64,000 bases of DNA from Candidatus Gracilibacteria bacterium (GTDB lineage: Bacteria > Patescibacteriota > Gracilibacteria > BD1-5 > JAGOOR01). Each line of letters starts with the position of its first letter. Within the stretch, counting starts at the first letter, position 1. Under the pieces are notes generated by a model, which worked only from the letters and a program-made list of their open reading frames with translations, was not told where the DNA came from and ran no database searches. Location of the stretch: contig JBAZVH010000001.1 of the NCBI GenBank assembly GCA_041660965.1, positions 186,001 to 250,000 of the forward strand, written 5' to 3'. A program made the translations under genes and the position numbers. Shown one piece after another: positions 39,482 through 52,700 of this stretch.

Positions 39482-40072
39482 ATGCCAGAATCCCTCAAAC
39501 AGCTGATAGATGCTTTTGCAAAGCTTCCTGGTATTGGTGAAAAAACAGCGATGAAGCTCGTTTTTTATATCGTGACAAAAAAGATATGATTTCTTCAAGA
39601 ACTCTCCGAACGACTGCTCTTCGTAGAAAAAAATATCTCTGTTTGCCCTCTCTGTCATGGGCTCAAGGACCGAGATGTGGAAATGTGTAAATACTGTGCA
39701 AACGACACGAGAGATAGTAAAACCATTTGTGTAATAGAAGAATATGCAGACCTTCTTGCGATAGAGCAAACTGGTGTCTTTCGTGGCCTCTATCACGTCT
39801 TGGGATGATCGCTCTCTCCTCTCCATGGACGAGGACCAAAGGACCTCAATTTTGGATCCCTGATGAAACGACTTGATGGTGTCGAAGAAATCATCCTCGC
39901 GACAAATCCAAATTTTGAATGAGAGGCCACAGCGCTCTATCTCAGAGAAAATATCCCACAAAATATTCGGATTTCTCGGCTTTCTCGATGACTCCCAAAT
40001 GCTGGATATATAGACTATGTGGATAGCTTGACACTGATGAACGCACTGAAAGGAAGACAGGAATATCGTTAG
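39482..40072 (+). CDS. recR: Recombination protein RecR
   Basis: 196 residues. The helix-hairpin-helix FAKLPGIGEKTAMKL, the zinc finger CPLCHG ... CKYC and the Toprim part ICVIEEYADLLAIEQTGVFRGLYHVLGG are all present, with GRGPKDL and the C-terminal ISRLSRGLPNAGYIDYVD. Works with RecF/RecO to load RecA. Starts 3 bases after the ftsL-like gene. Confidence 0.96.
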
Positions 40073-40131
40073 AGAGCAGAAAAATGAGCAATTAAGCTTT
40101 ACTTTTAAGAGTTTTCTGATACATTTTCTGT

Positions 40132-40605
40132 ATGAGACTCACCATCCAGACATGAACCGATAACCCAATACTCCGAGCAGTTTCGAAGCCCGTGAAAATA
40201 ACCGAACTCCATACTTGCAAAGCTTTAAGTGAAGCGATGCTGAATTATATCAAAAACCCAAAACATCATGGAATAGGACTGGCGGCACCTCAAGTCGGTA
40301 TCAATAAACGTCTTATCGTGGCTGGGCTTCCTACGCAGAGGGATGAGGAGGGGTATCCTCTTGTCGTGATGATAAATCCTACTATTCTCTCCTCCTCAAA
40401 AGCAACTCTTATTGATGAAGAGGGTTGTCTCAGTCTGCCTGGAATCACAGGAAATATAGAGCGATCAACGACGATTGAGATAGAATGGATTGATATCAAA
40501 GGACGTAAAATGAAGAAAAAAATCACTGGTTTTGGTGCCCGAGTTGTGCAACACGAGATAGACCACCTCGATGGAGTACTTATTTCAGACAAATTCTTGA
40601 AATAG
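40132..40605 (+). CDS. def: Peptide deformylase
   Basis: 157 residues. The three metal/active-site motifs are intact: GIGLAAPQVG, EEGCLSLPG (metal Cys) and QHEIDHLDG (catalytic Glu, two metal His). Removes the formyl group from nascent proteins. One TGA near the N-terminus. Confidence 0.97.
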
Positions 40606-40634
40606 TGGAAAATATATGTTAGAGTAGTATCTGT

Positions 40635-41384
40635 ATGGTACAAAAAGATACTTCCATCCAAGAACTTGCCAAAAAAAACCAAGAACTCCGAGAAAAGCTC
40701 ATTGCTGCTGAGCAGTGGATTGGGAGGGAGTTTTCTGATATGCAACTCCGCCGTCATAAAGAAGAAGCCACCAATACTACACGTATAAAACTCACCGAAA
40801 CGCCCGAACATATCGAAAAAAGAATTACAAAATATTTCCAAGAGGAATCAGCAGTACTCGGTGAGGAAAATCAAAAACTTCTGATAGATTCAGAGATAAA
40901 TTTTTATCATATTGTACGAAACAAGGAGCTTGATGGCTTTGTCGTCACAAATACCTACCAAAAAATTCTCGAAAATCTCTTCGAACAATACATAACCAGT
41001 TATTTTAGAGAACAACACAAACGAGGTCGTCTCCATCCAGCGAAGAACGATCTCCTCGAAAAAACACTCTACAAAGTGCTCCATCAAAATTTTCATCTCT
41101 CTCTCGGGAAGCTATATCAGATTTTAGAACGAATTATGCGAGGAGAGAAAAGTGATATCATAGACCTTTTTGAGGATTCTCTACGAGAACTCCCCGCCTA
41201 TACTATGATCTATGATGCCACATTTTGGGAAGACCTTACAGAGAGCATGAATACAGGAGCTTTCGGAGAAAAGCGTCATTCAGGCAAAATAACCTTTCAA
41301 GATGTCCAAAAACTTCGCACCATTATGACTGGGAACTTTTCACAGGGTGGATTTATAAAAAATATTCTTCGTTTTTTTGCGTAA
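40635..41384 (+). CDS. Hypothetical helical protein
   Basis: 249 residues, not recognised and without UGA codons. N-terminal coiled coil (IQELAKKNQELREKLIAAEQ), then a mainly helical soluble body. A TAGTAT box at 40625-40630 is directly upstream. No signal or membrane segment. Nothing in the neighbourhood indicates its role. Confidence 0.7.
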   Translation: MVQKDTSIQELAKKNQELREKLIAAEQWIGREFSDMQLRRHKEEATNTTRIKLTETPEHIEKRITKYFQEESAVLGEENQKLLIDSEINFYHIVRNKELDGFVVTNTYQKILENLFEQYITSYFREQHKRGRLHPAKNDLLEKTLYKVLHQNFHLSLGKLYQILERIMRGEKSDIIDLFEDSLRELPAYTMIYDATFWEDLTESMNTGAFGEKRHSGKITFQDVQKLRTIMTGNFSQGGFIKNILRFFA

Positions 41385-41764
41385 TACAGGAATGCTGTCT
41401 CCTTCTTTTCAAACACCCCCGTTTTTATCTCCTTTGTTCCGCCTATTTCATTCGGCGGACAGGATCTCAAAATCCCCCCTACCCCCCTTTATCAAGGGGG
41501 CAAGCTACTTGTTTTCTTGCCATTCGGAGATGAGAGTCTGAGAGGAAACACTGTTTGAGCGGGATGCATTCAGAACATCTGCTGAACTTGGATGATAGCG
41601 AGTTTATTTCCTCTCAGTGGTTTTCGTACTTTTGCCATCAAAAGTACGAAAAGGCAGCCAGTAAGACACCCCAATCTTAATCCTAATTGTTCAGCCCCCT
41701 CATAAATAAGGGGGAGTTTTAAAAAAATTCCTACCTATGACTATTACTATGACTATCGCTCCTA
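41385..41764. other. Repeat-rich intergenic region
   Basis: 380 bases without a gene, between convergent genes. Holds an inverted repeat TCCGCC-TATTTCATT-GGCGGA (about 41438-41461), CCCCCT/AGGGGG hairpins at 41483-41500 and 41695-41714, copy 2 of the two-hairpin element and a TATGACTAT tract (41728-41756). Confidence 0.7.
41540..41665 (+). repeat. Dispersed two-hairpin element, copy 2
   Basis: GAGAGGAAA ... TTTCCTCTC outer stem, identical internal blocks CTGTTTGAGCGGGATG and ATAGCGAGTTTAT, second hairpin CGTACTTTTG-ccat-CAAAAGTACG, then GGCAGCCAG. Compared with copy 1 the outer stem has changed on both sides. Confidence 0.75.
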
Positions 41765-42871
41765 TTAGCTTTCTTCTTTTTGTAAAATTTTCCTCCAAAA
41801 CTGACATTTATCTCCCCCATTCATCAGATTCGTCTTTGACCAGAGTGAAGCATGGTGAGGAAAATCATCATAAGTGGTGATAACACCACCAGTCAGATGG
41901 TAGGTAAGAAATGTATCTTCCAAATCACGATAGAGTAAATCAAGATCATCACTTTCGAGCCGTTTACCATATGGAGGATTTGTCACGAGATGCCCTCCAT
42001 CGATGCATTCAAGATCTGAAAGTGGTCTCGCGGTAAAAGTAATGGTATCCCCTACTCCCGCTCTACGAGCATTCTCCTCGGAAATAGCTATCATCTCTGG
42101 CTCGATATCACTTCCGAATATTTGGTAGGACTGTTTGAAGACTTTTTTTCTCGCTTCTTGAAGAGCTTCAGTATGAAGAGCTGTATCATACCAGAGAAAG
42201 TGCAGAAAATCAAAATCTCTCTGCAGTCCTGGAGCGATATTGCGAGCTATCATCGCCGCTTCGATAGGAATCGTGCCACTTCCGCACATCAGGTCATAAA
42301 ACGGTTTAATATATTTCCAACCGCTGAGAAGTATCATGGCTGCTGCAAGAGATTCCTTGATGGGCGCCTCCCCTGCCAGAGTCCGATATCCACGCTTATG
42401 AAGTGCGTGTCATGAAGTATTGATCAAGATATGTACCTCGTCAGCGACGACGAGAATAAATATCTCGATTGGCTGATGCAGCATATTTTCATGCCACTCA
42501 TCATCTCCATTCGAGAGTCGACGAATAATGGCTTTCTTTGTCACCGACTGAATCGTAGGCGTATTGGAAAGTGCTGAACGAATACTTGTCGCAGAGATAT
42601 TGATGGGCGTATTTCCTGGTATCCACTGGCTCCAGTCGATACTTTCGATACACGCGAAGAGTCCATCAAACGATGTCAAAACTATCTTATCTAGTTCAAT
42701 ATAAATACGATTGGCAGTACGTGACCATATATTCGCCGTGGTCATCGTCATCATATCTCACGAGAAGCCCACCAATCGATCTTGACCATACGTTATCTGA
42801 ATATTTTGACGCTCGAGCTCACTGCGCACCAGACGCTCAACTCACGGAGTACAGGTAGCGAGAAATTGCAT
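41765..42871 (-). CDS. THUMP-domain RNA methyltransferase (RlmL/Trm-like)
   Basis: 368 residues. An N-terminal THUMP/ferredoxin-like RNA-binding part (MQFLATCTPGVERLVRSEL ...) is followed by KESLAAAMILLSGW, FYDLMCGSGTIPIEAAMIA (SAM motif I), GSDIEPEMI and the catalytic NPPYGKRL. This is the architecture of the RlmL N-terminal half and Trm11/Trm14-type enzymes, which make m2G in rRNA or tRNA. A TATAAT on the minus strand (42880-42885) ends 8 bases before the ATG. Confidence 0.9.
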
Positions 42872-42879
42872 ATTCCAGC

Positions 42880-42885
42880 ATTATA
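42880..42885 (-). promoter_or_regulatory. -10 box (TATAAT) at leaderless position
   Basis: A perfect TATAAT 8 bases upstream of the ATG at 42871 on the minus strand. Confidence 0.55.
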
Positions 42886-42947
42886 GTGAGAAGTACCTGG
42901 AAGGCAAAAGAGAGATATTTCCTTATATCAAAAAAAGAGGAATATAA

Positions 42948-45326
42948 TTATTTAATTATATCAGCTTTTAACTCTTCAAGCAATAGCTTCTTCTTCTTGA
43001 AATCAAATGTATTAGGTATACTGAGTTGTGGAAACACTTGACTAAATAAAGCATCTATTTTAGCCGGTTCTACTGGAATATTTGGTATGGACTTTAAAAC
43101 AGTTTTAACGTGTGCTTTTTCGGATGGATCTAAATTAAACGTATATTTACCGGTATTATCTTTAGCCACTGCATTCCTATTAGATCACATTTTAATAGTA
43201 CCGTCATTTTCAAACGTTGCATTATGAAATGGTTGTTCGGCTGCCTTTGCTTGAGCTCAGAGACCATCGCGAAGCGTCCCAAGACCTGCAGCTTCAACAG
43301 CTGCTGGATGATCTCAGAGAATGCCAGCCATATCTGATCAGTTTCTACTATTTTCAACAGATACCTTAAATGCTTTCATCTCAGGAGTATTTTTCTCATC
43401 TGGTAGAAGTTTTTCAATTGCTGCCAAGACCAAATTTTTGGCCTCTTTTGGATCACGCTCTGTTGTCTGTAAATATTTATTTATTACATTATCTAATGTT
43501 CCAACACTAGATTTAAAGTCATTGTAAGCTTTTTCATATGACTGTCGTTGTCCTCACATCATATCGCTCATACTTTTCCCGATTTGTGCATCTCGATTTG
43601 TGACGCTGGTATTGATGCTGCGTGCGATATTTTCGAGAGCAGCCGGATTCGTCAAAGCAGCAAATGCTGGATGTGGCAATGGAAGATAACTCGGTGAATG
43701 AGCGACGAAGTTTCCGACACTATTTCAGAGTTTCTCAAAAGGCGCAAAAGCTGCTTTTGTGACGTCATCATACTTCGCAGCTACACTGACTCACATAAAC
43801 ATAAATACGAGAGCGAGCATCGTCAAAATAATATGAGCAAAGATATCCTCCACGCCACCTATCAGTCCTGCTGTCGCACCTCATGCTGAAGCGATACTTG
43901 CATTACCCGCGCCTCAGATAATATTTGAAAACGTATCTCAAAAATTGAGAATAATCACAGAATCTGTAGTACTTTCCTTTGTTACCTTGGCTGATGTCAA
44001 CATAGGAGTCGTCCCGATGAGCAGTCTGGAAGTAAAAACAGGACCATCAGCACTTGATTCTTCTACAATACAATATGTCACCATATTACCTACTCATTCT
44101 TTTGTACAATATTCTACGCCTTGTTCATTGGGCTTGCCAACTCAGCTATGAAAATTATCCCGCACGACTCAGACAAAAAGGAGTCCAAAGGCAAGAACCG
44201 CTGAGACAAGCACAGGTACCATGGCGAGCTTAAAAAATGCCTTAAAACCAACAGAACCCATCCCAGATTCTCATCCCTCTCAGACAGGTGTTCAGAGTCA
44301 TTCTCATGTAAAAAATGCCAATCAAAAAAGTGGCGAGAGCATAATATATATCCAGAGTTTTATCGCACGCGCTAAGAGAATCCAACATAGTGCTATCAGC
44401 ATTATCGCAAAAAATATAGTCACTATCAGACTGAGTCAAAAATTACGAACAATGCCCATTAAGCTCTTAATACAAGACTCAGAAGTTTGATATTGTACCG
44501 TATTATCGGAACCAGTCTCTGCGGTACATAATTTGTCCAAGGAAAACTTATTAGCATCTTGTATTTTAAAGATGTTATACGCATAGATCATAATGATAAA
44601 ATACGGACCAGCTTCATTTCGATTGAGAAATTCTGCTGGCGACATACATCGTGCACCAGTTTCCTCATTCCGTCAACCATCACATACTGTGCTCGGACCA
44701 TACCCATCATCTGTATTCGCAGAAAAATCAAATTCTTTTGGTAGGACTTTTTGGTGCCATAGAGATGTATCTTGTTTACCGAGTCCAGCGCCCGTATCGA
44801 GCTTACTGATAGATCCCATAGGGATAGAGAGGACTGCTGCCACGGCTTGATTTGCAAAAGAAAGTGTCCAACTCACAATCAGCCAAGTAAAGGGAACTAT
44901 CAAAATACCAACGAGGAAGGATCAGAGCTTTTTCTTGAAAGCATATTCGTTTTCAGGACCTCCAAAGATCTGCATAATCGCCATATAGAGGAGCATTATT
45001 GCAAACACAATATAAACAATATTTGCCACCAATATCCAAACATCTAGAAAATATGGTCTCAAACCAAAAAAGTCACCCATGGTCCAGTCAGGAGAGAGGA
45101 GCCATCCTGCGAGCACGACCATCGGTCAGAGAATCATAGCTATCAACCCAAAGAGAAGATTGAGAATTTCTATGATATTTTTTGTAATATCACTATCAGT
45201 ATACTGGGCATTGTCTGTAGTTGCTCCAAAACACGCTCACGTCACCATAATGCCGAATATGACAAGAAGTGATATCAGACGTTTTTGACGAAGAAAATTC
45301 AGAATAGAAGAGAAAATTTTGAGCAT
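42948..45326 (-). CDS. Polytopic membrane protein, T4SS VirB6/TrbL-like
   Basis: 792 residues, more than 20 TGA codons as Gly, so it is invisible with the standard code. N-terminal signal-like helix, then about six to eight membrane helices with long loops (for example GPMVVLAGWLLSPDW, LVANIVYIVFAIMLLYMAI, FFAIMLIALCWILLARAIKLW), a long extracytoplasmic Cys-bearing loop, and a C-terminal soluble helical domain of about 250 residues. Size and topology resemble VirB6/TrbL inner-membrane channel components common in CPR genomes; sequence support is weak. The preceding gene ends 3 bases before this ATG. Confidence 0.6.
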
Positions 45327-45329
45327 ATA

Positions 45330-46166
45330 TTAGAGTGTTGTGCGAGAAAATATCTTGAGATCCTCAAGGGCTGAGACATTGGATCATTTTGGGAGATTAA
45401 CAGTGACTCACTGAACCAATGCTGGCGTATTGGCTTTGATGACGGTGAGCTTTTCGTCAGAAAATTGTATGAGATTTTGGTATTCGCCTGCGATTTGTTG
45501 ACCAAAAATCTGCCCATATTTATGATCTTGTTGTACGAGGAGGAGCTCATCGAGCTGCGCGATACCATCCATAATACCGCTACTGCTACGATCGCGATAT
45601 GCCTGTTCGATCTTTGCTTGTGTATTTTTGATATCTGTTTGTGTACCGACAAGTGCGTTTTTGTGGATAAGGGCCTGGGCATTGATAGCTCGCAGTGTAG
45701 TGATCGCCTTTTGAGTATGTTCAGAGAGTTGCCCGATATAATACTCCAGAGCGGCTTGCCGATCTTTCTTGACATTGAGATAGGCAGGGACATCGATTCC
45801 AGCAATCTCTTCATACTCCGAAAGCTCTCGAAAATGATCAGAAAAGAATACTTCTCCATCCAGAGCATCTCGAATAATGGCTGTTTCTGCAGTAGAGACA
45901 TCTTCTGGTAATTTGATTGGCACTTCAGTGACACGAGATGCACCTGTACCAACATTATTGACGACTGCGACCCCCACAAGAGCAAGTGGCTCCTCTGGTG
46001 CACTCTCGAGTACGAGCGAAGACTCAAGAGAAAGAGAAAATCCATACGCTGTAATACTCACTATGACACAAGCGGATACGACAAATCAAGACCAATCCTT
46101 GAGAGATATGCCCCGGAGTTTAGATTGTGATTTTTTGTGCTTTCACATACAGATACAATACCTCAT
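45330..46166 (-). CDS. Membrane-anchored coiled-coil protein, partner of the VirB6-like gene
   Basis: 278 residues. A basic N-terminus (KHKKSQSKLRG) and one membrane helix (FVVSACVIVSITAYGFSL) precede a Val/Pro-rich segment and a long helical region (about residues 130-245, YYIGQLSEHTQKAITTLRAINAQ ...). This could be a periplasmic T4SS component, which is inferred only from the 3-base spacing to the VirB6-like gene. ATG at 46166 is used; another in-frame ATG at 46148, followed by TGA, is possible. Confidence 0.6.
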
Positions 46167-46317
46167 TTTTTGCTCTGGTTCAAGCAAAAGCAGGAAATAA
46201 GAGTACGAATAAGATTGACAAATAAATAAAAAAAGTAATAGAAAAATACATTCCTTCTTTTTTCTCTTTTCTTTTTTCTTTTTTCTCTAGAATGAACGTA
46301 TTAATTAATCATATTCT

Positions 46318-48087
46318 ATGCACCGAACTCATACCTGTGGACAGCTCAATGCACACCATCTTACTGAAAAAGTAACTCTCGCTGGTTGGATAGCCAACCG
46401 TCGCGACCACGGGGGAATCATCTTTATCGATCTCCGTGACCGCTATGGTATTACCCAGCTCGTATTCGACCCTCAAGCATATGAAAATGTCACAAAAATC
46501 ATCGAGTCTGCTCGATCTGAATGGGTGATAAAAGTCGAGGGTGAAGTACGGTCTCGCCCCCAAGGACAAACAAATACCCATCTTCCAACGGGAGAAATAG
46601 AGATACTGGTGCACGAATGTACCATTATCAGCAAAGCAAAAACGCCTCCATTTGAGATCAATGATCATGGCAATATCAATGAAGATATCCGTCTCAAATA
46701 CCGTTATCTCGATCTCCGTCGGGAAGTCCAGAGAAAAAAGATAGAATTTCGTGCAAAAGTAAATGAATACACGAGAAAATGGTTTAGCGAAAAGGGATTT
46801 CTCGAGGTACAGACACCGATTTTTACGGTCAGCTCACCAGAAGGAGCGCGCGATTATCTCATCCCCTCTCGTCTTCATCCAGGAAAATTTTATGCTCTAC
46901 CACAGGCGCCACAACAGTATAAGCAGCTCCTGATGGTCGCTGGTGTGGATAAATATTTTCAGATTGCACCATGTTTTCGTGATGAGGACCCTCGAGCCGA
47001 CCGTCATAGCTGTGAATTTTATCAGATAGATTGTGAAATGAGCTTTGTCCATCAAGAAGATGTCCTCGAAGTCGCTGAAAATTTTGCCAAAGAACTTGTT
47101 ACTGATCTTTGCCCTGAGAGAAAACTCCTTACCCCTATTTTTTCTCGCCTCACACATCGAGAAGCAATAGAAAAATATGGTTCCGATAAACCAGACCTCC
47201 GTTTTGACTGTCATTTTGAAGATTTTAGTGAGGTATTTGCAACATCAGACTTTTCTGTCTTTACAGGGGCTATCAAAAAGTGAGGCGTTGTAAAAGCCTT
47301 TAAGCTTCCTGGCGTCGCTATGTCACGAAAAGATATCGATGAAGTGACCGAACTGGCTATCTCTCAAGGTGCAAAGGGTTTGGCATATATCATCTACGAA
47401 ACAGAAGGACCAAAAAGTCCTATTCTCAAATTTATGAGCCAAAAAGAACTCAAGCATCTCGAAGAAAAACTCCAACCACAGGTCGGTGATATGATATTCT
47501 TTGGAGCCGATGAGAGAGAGCTCGTCAATAAAGTGCTTGGATCGGTCCGTATTGCTCTCCGAAATAAATACAATCTCGTCGATACCAACACTCTCTCTTT
47601 TGCTTGGATTACAGATTTCCCAATGTTTACACGAGATGAAAAGACAGGAAAACTGGATTTTGACCATAATCCTTTTAGTAGTATCAATGCCTCCGTGGAA
47701 GACCTCAGAACCATGGACCCTCTTGATGTCTACGGATTCCAGTACGATCTTTCTTTAAATGGCTATGAAATTCTCTCTGGATCCGTGCGTAATCATGATC
47801 TTGAACTTCTCACAGAAGCATTTCGCATGGTAGGAAGATCTGAAGAAGAAGTAAAAACAAAATTTGGTGGTATGTATGAAGCATTTCAATATGGCGTACC
47901 TCCTCATGGTGGTTTTGCCTTTGGGGTGGATCGACTCATTATGATCCTGATGGGTGAAGATAATATCCGAGATATTTATGCATTTCCAAAGTCCGGAAAA
48001 GCACAGGATATGATGATGAATGCACCCAGTGAAGTCGACGAAGAAAGTCTCAAAGAACTCCACATACAGCTCAAGGTGGGAAAATAA
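46318..48087 (+). CDS. aspS: Aspartyl-tRNA synthetase
   Basis: 589 residues, bacterial type with the GAD insertion. The OB-fold anticodon domain (GWIANRRDHGGIIFIDLRDRYG) is followed by class II motifs: motif 1 around YTRKWFSEKGFLEVQTPIF, motif 2 FRDEDPRADRHSCEFYQID, and motif 3 GFAFGVDRLIMIL. A single TGA (47281) encodes Gly in the insertion domain. Whether it is discriminating (Asp only) or also charges tRNA-Asn cannot be settled here. Confidence 0.97.
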
Positions 48088-48186
48088 ATAAAGTGCTTTG
48101 GTGCGGTGGGTACTTACGTGATTAGGTTCTTCACGCCAATAATTCCTTTGGTCCTCTTCTCTTCTTTTATCCTATTTCTTCCTCCA

Positions 48187-49635
48187 TTATTCTCCGAGAG
48201 AGAAGAGTATTGCCGGACTTTGCGGAATAATATTTGTCGAGATAAGCCCCGTGTTTTTATAGGATATAAATATCATACTACCGAGGACAATAACTCCCAC
48301 GCCTAAAATGCTTCAGAGAATTCGAAAAACGTAGGATCCAAATTTGGGACTTCAAAACTTTTTTGCCAGAGCGATTTTAACAGCTGTATTTGTAACTAAT
48401 GCAATAATAATGGCCACCGTCGCAGCAAGAGAGGAAAGCCCCTGTCATACGAGAGCAGATTTTTCTGCCATATCCTGCGTGATAGCGTCGACATCTGCAA
48501 GTCCTGAGAGAACGGATATAATATAAATAGGAAAATCTTTAAAATTTTTGAGCCATTCAATATGGGTAAAAAAATCTTGGTAAGATAGAGCGAGTGTCGA
48601 AAAGAATTTAATGAGTACGATGAATCCTGCGAATTTGAGAGCAGGGATGATCTGAAAAGGGCTCTCATAGGTACTGGAAATAGATTGTACATCATGATTT
48701 TTTGCTTTTCTCCAGAGCCATATGAGGATAACTCCTGAAGTGATAATCATGGCAGAAATCGGGATAAGGAGTGTCCCGAGTAGGTAGGGATTAAACGCTG
48801 TAACGATGATAACAATACGGAAGAGCATAATCGTACAGGCCGTAATAGTCGCAATCACTGTGGGATAGAGATGCTGAGCAGCATGAGTGCTCGTCTCAGC
48901 CATAGAGGAAGTCACGGCAGTGGATGACACCATGCCCCCGATAGCACCAGAAAAAATAATCCCCTTACTCGCTCCATAGATCTTACTCAATACATATCCG
49001 ATATAGCTCACGCCTGACATAACCACCACGAACTGCCATATACTATAAGGATTGAAAAATGGAGCCGTAGTAAAATGCCCTTGTGGAAGAAATACAAACA
49101 GTTCCTGAAGTGTGTATTTTTGGTCAGGAAGAAGTGGGAGAATAATCAGAGCAATAACAGCAAACTTAAGAGTATTGGTGACTTCCACACTCCCCATCTT
49201 ATCGATCAGAGGGGCAATACGTGACTTATATGCGAGCATAATCGTCAAAAGAACTCCAATAAAAATAGCAACCTGCATTTCTCAGAGCATCACAATAGTA
49301 CCCAGCAAAAATGTCACTAAAGCAGCTAATTCACTCGTCACACCAAATAGATCATGATGAAATGCAGAATAAATATAAGAAAGAAGGATAAATAAAAATA
49401 CTATAGTACCAATAAAAATCACCATATTTTGTGGTGATCATAATATCTCACCGAGATACACAGATATGGCTCATAAAATAGCCATTAATGTATAGGATCG
49501 AAGTCCTCAAAAAACAGAATGACTCTTGGTAACATCCGCATACCTATGTGCCGCTATCACCTCTCTCTCAATACCGACAAGTGCTCAAAGTGCCGCTGCC
49601 TCTAGAAAACGAATAATAATATCAAGAATTGTCAT
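48187..49635 (-). CDS. MgtC/SapB-DUF4010 membrane protein
   Basis: 482 residues with about a dozen membrane helices and eight or more TGA glycines. The N-terminal MgtC-like part contains EAAALGALVGIERE and SHSVFGGLRSYTLMAILGA; the C-terminal DUF4010 part contains ALIILPLLPDQ and GAIGGMVSSTAVTSSMAE. Function of such fusions is unknown; MgtC-type proteins influence membrane ATP synthase or magnesium/phosphate homeostasis. Confidence 0.88.
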
Positions 49636-49790
49636 ATAACCTATCTTACTCTACTTTACTGGAAAAATCAAACTAAAAGAATTTGCTAAAACATATTCTT
49701 ATAGTGAAATATATAAAAAGACTTGCTTTTAAAAAAATATATATATGATATACTCTATGTGAGGACTTTTTCTTCTTTAACTACACATTT

Positions 49791-52700
49791 ATGAATAAAT
49801 ATTTTGTTCAATATGTCGTCATCCTACTTTCTCTTGGTTTTTGTTCTACTGCAATGGGATATAGCACCAGCGACTGTGCTATGGCTGAAGATCTCGCCAG
49901 AACTGGTCTTGTATACCAACAAAATAACTGTTCCAAGTACAGTCTCGATCGTACTATTTATCGTCAAGAAGTAGCCGCTTTGGCACTTCGTGTCGCTGAA
50001 AAATGCTGAAGGATAGACAATATACCTGATCTCAGTGATTATAGCTGCCAAAATATATTCGTTGACGTAGGGGTGTACCGTCCCAATTCTTGGGCATGTC
50101 GTTCTATAGAGATTCTCGCAGAAAATGGTATTGTCACGACATCTCGTTATATGAATGGTAGAAGCGTATTCCAGCCATTACAAGACATCACACGTGCCGA
50201 AGCTCTTTCTATTATTATGGATAGTGCAGGTCTTGATTTCCGAGACACGATCTATGATGATTGGAGATTTTCAAATAGTGGTGCGGTCTCTTGGCAAAAA
50301 CCAGTCATGCAATATGCAAATGATAATGATATCATCTCTTCCATAAATACTTTTGGTCCTAACAAAGTCGCCTATCGTAGAGAAGTGTTTTATTATGTAC
50401 AGCAATCCATCGAGAGCTGTCTCGACGGAGATTCAAGTAACAACAATAATGATGATACTGATAATTTTTACATCACCTCTGATGATGTAACTCCTACAAC
50501 CAATCAATGGGTAGATATGACTGTTCGTGCTCGTGATGGAACCTCTACAGATACTGGATACAGAGGAACTGTTAATTTTGACGTGTACTATCGATCTGGG
50601 AGCTCTTCTTCTTGGATTAAAACAACCTCATCTTCGTACTATGAAATAGACAGTGATTATGATGATAGCTACACATTTACTTCTTCCAATAATGGACAGA
50701 AGACTTTGAATAATTTTATTCGATTTAAGAAAAATAATTATTCCTACAAAGTAGTCGTCTCTGATGAAGATGATGATAGTATCGAGGGGTACAAGGTATT
50801 TACGGTGGGGAGTTCAAGTAACAACAATAATGATGATACTGATAATTTTTACATCACCTCTGATGATGTAACTCCTACGACCAATCAATGGGTAGATATG
50901 ACTGTTCGTGCTCGTGATGGAACCTCTACAGATACTGGCTACCGAGGAACTGTTAATTTTGACGTGTACTATCGATCTGGGAGCTCTTCTTCTTGGATTA
51001 AAACAACCTCATCTTCGTACTATGAAATAGACAGTGATTATGATGATAGCTACACATTTACTTCTTCCAATAATGGACAGAAGACTTTGAATAATTTTAT
51101 TCGATTTAAGAAAAATAATTATTCCTACAAAGTAGTCGTCTCTGATGAAGATGATGATAGTATCGAGGGGTACAAGGTATTTACGGTGGGGAGTTCAAAT
51201 AATGATACCTGTGACTATGGTGAGTATGAATCTGGAAATAATTGTTATACGTGTGGTAATCGCCCTTCTAACGCCTACTATCTCGAACAATGAAGCTGTG
51301 ACTGGGAGTGTGACTCTGGGTATGTCGAAAGAAATGGATACTGTGAATACGAATCTCAGAACTGTAGCATCGGACAGTATTTTTCAGGAAATTCTTGTTA
51401 CAACTGTACTACCAAGCCATCAAGTGCTTATTATACCAGCTACGGAACTTGTGATTGGAGCTGTAATAGTGGATATTACAGAGATGGAAATACTTGTGTA
51501 AGCAATACTCAAATATGTGGAATCGGTCAGTATGCCAATGGAAGCTCTTGTCAAAACTGTGTATCTGCTCCGATACATAGTTATTATACAACTGCTGGAT
51601 CTTGTAGTTGGGCATGTAATACAAACTACTATTCGACAGGAAGCCAATGTGTATCGTATACTCAAAACTGTGGTGTAGGGCAATATCTCTCTGGTAATGT
51701 GTGTGCAAACTGTACTACAAAACCAACTAATTCATTTTATTCTCAAACTGGAACGTGTGATTGGACATGTGACTACGGGTTTACACGTGATGGAAGCTCA
51801 TGTATCCAAAGCCAAACATATGCATGGTATAATAGTAGCTGGAACACATGTAGTGCAAGCTGTGGAGGAGGAACACAGTTTCGTACTGTGGAATGCCGAA
51901 ATCAGTTCTGAGCAGCTGTCAGCAATTACCTCTGTAGCGGTACTATGCCACCTACTAGTCAGTCATGTAATACTCAGACATGTACGACCTACTCTTGGAG
52001 TATCGGCAATTGGGGAACATGCAATAGTAATCAACAAACTCGTAGTGTCGTATGTAGAAATAGCAATAATCAGAATGTATCAGACAGTTATTGTACGACG
52101 TCTAAACCATCAACGGTGCAGAGCTGTACGAGTACGACCTACTCATGGCAGACATATAACTGGGGTACGTGTAGTGCTACCTGTGGAGGCGGAACTCAAA
52201 CTCGTATAGTACAGTGTGAAGATGACTATGGTAGTGTCACAAATAACTGGATGTGTAGCGGTGGTATGCCTCCTACCAGCCAATCATGTAATATGCAAGC
52301 ATGTACGACCTATTCATGGAAAACTGGAAACTGGGGAACTTGTTTCAACAATACACGAGATCGTACTGTTCTCTGTGAAAGAGATGATGGAGTACTTGTA
52401 TCCAGTTTTTACTGTGATAGTGGTACGAGACCTGCTAGTTCGGAAAGCTGTGTCAGCATGACCTACTCTTGGAGTATCGGCAATTGGGGAACATGCAATA
52501 GTAATCAACAAACTCGTAGTGTCGTATGCCAAAATAACTTAGGACAAACTGTATCAGATGGGTACTGTGCTATCACAAAGCCAGCAACGGTGCAGAGCTG
52601 TACTAGCTATACCTATTCATGGACAACTGGTAACTGGGGTACGTGTAGTGGTGGCCAACAGACTCGTAGTGTATCATGTCAGAGAAGCGATGGAGCGATG

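Noticed and set aside
13490..41665. CRISPR array or insertion sequence
   Set aside because: The repeated elements are two single copies 28 kb apart, without spacers, transposase or target duplications. No CRISPR-like array or transposase was found in the window.
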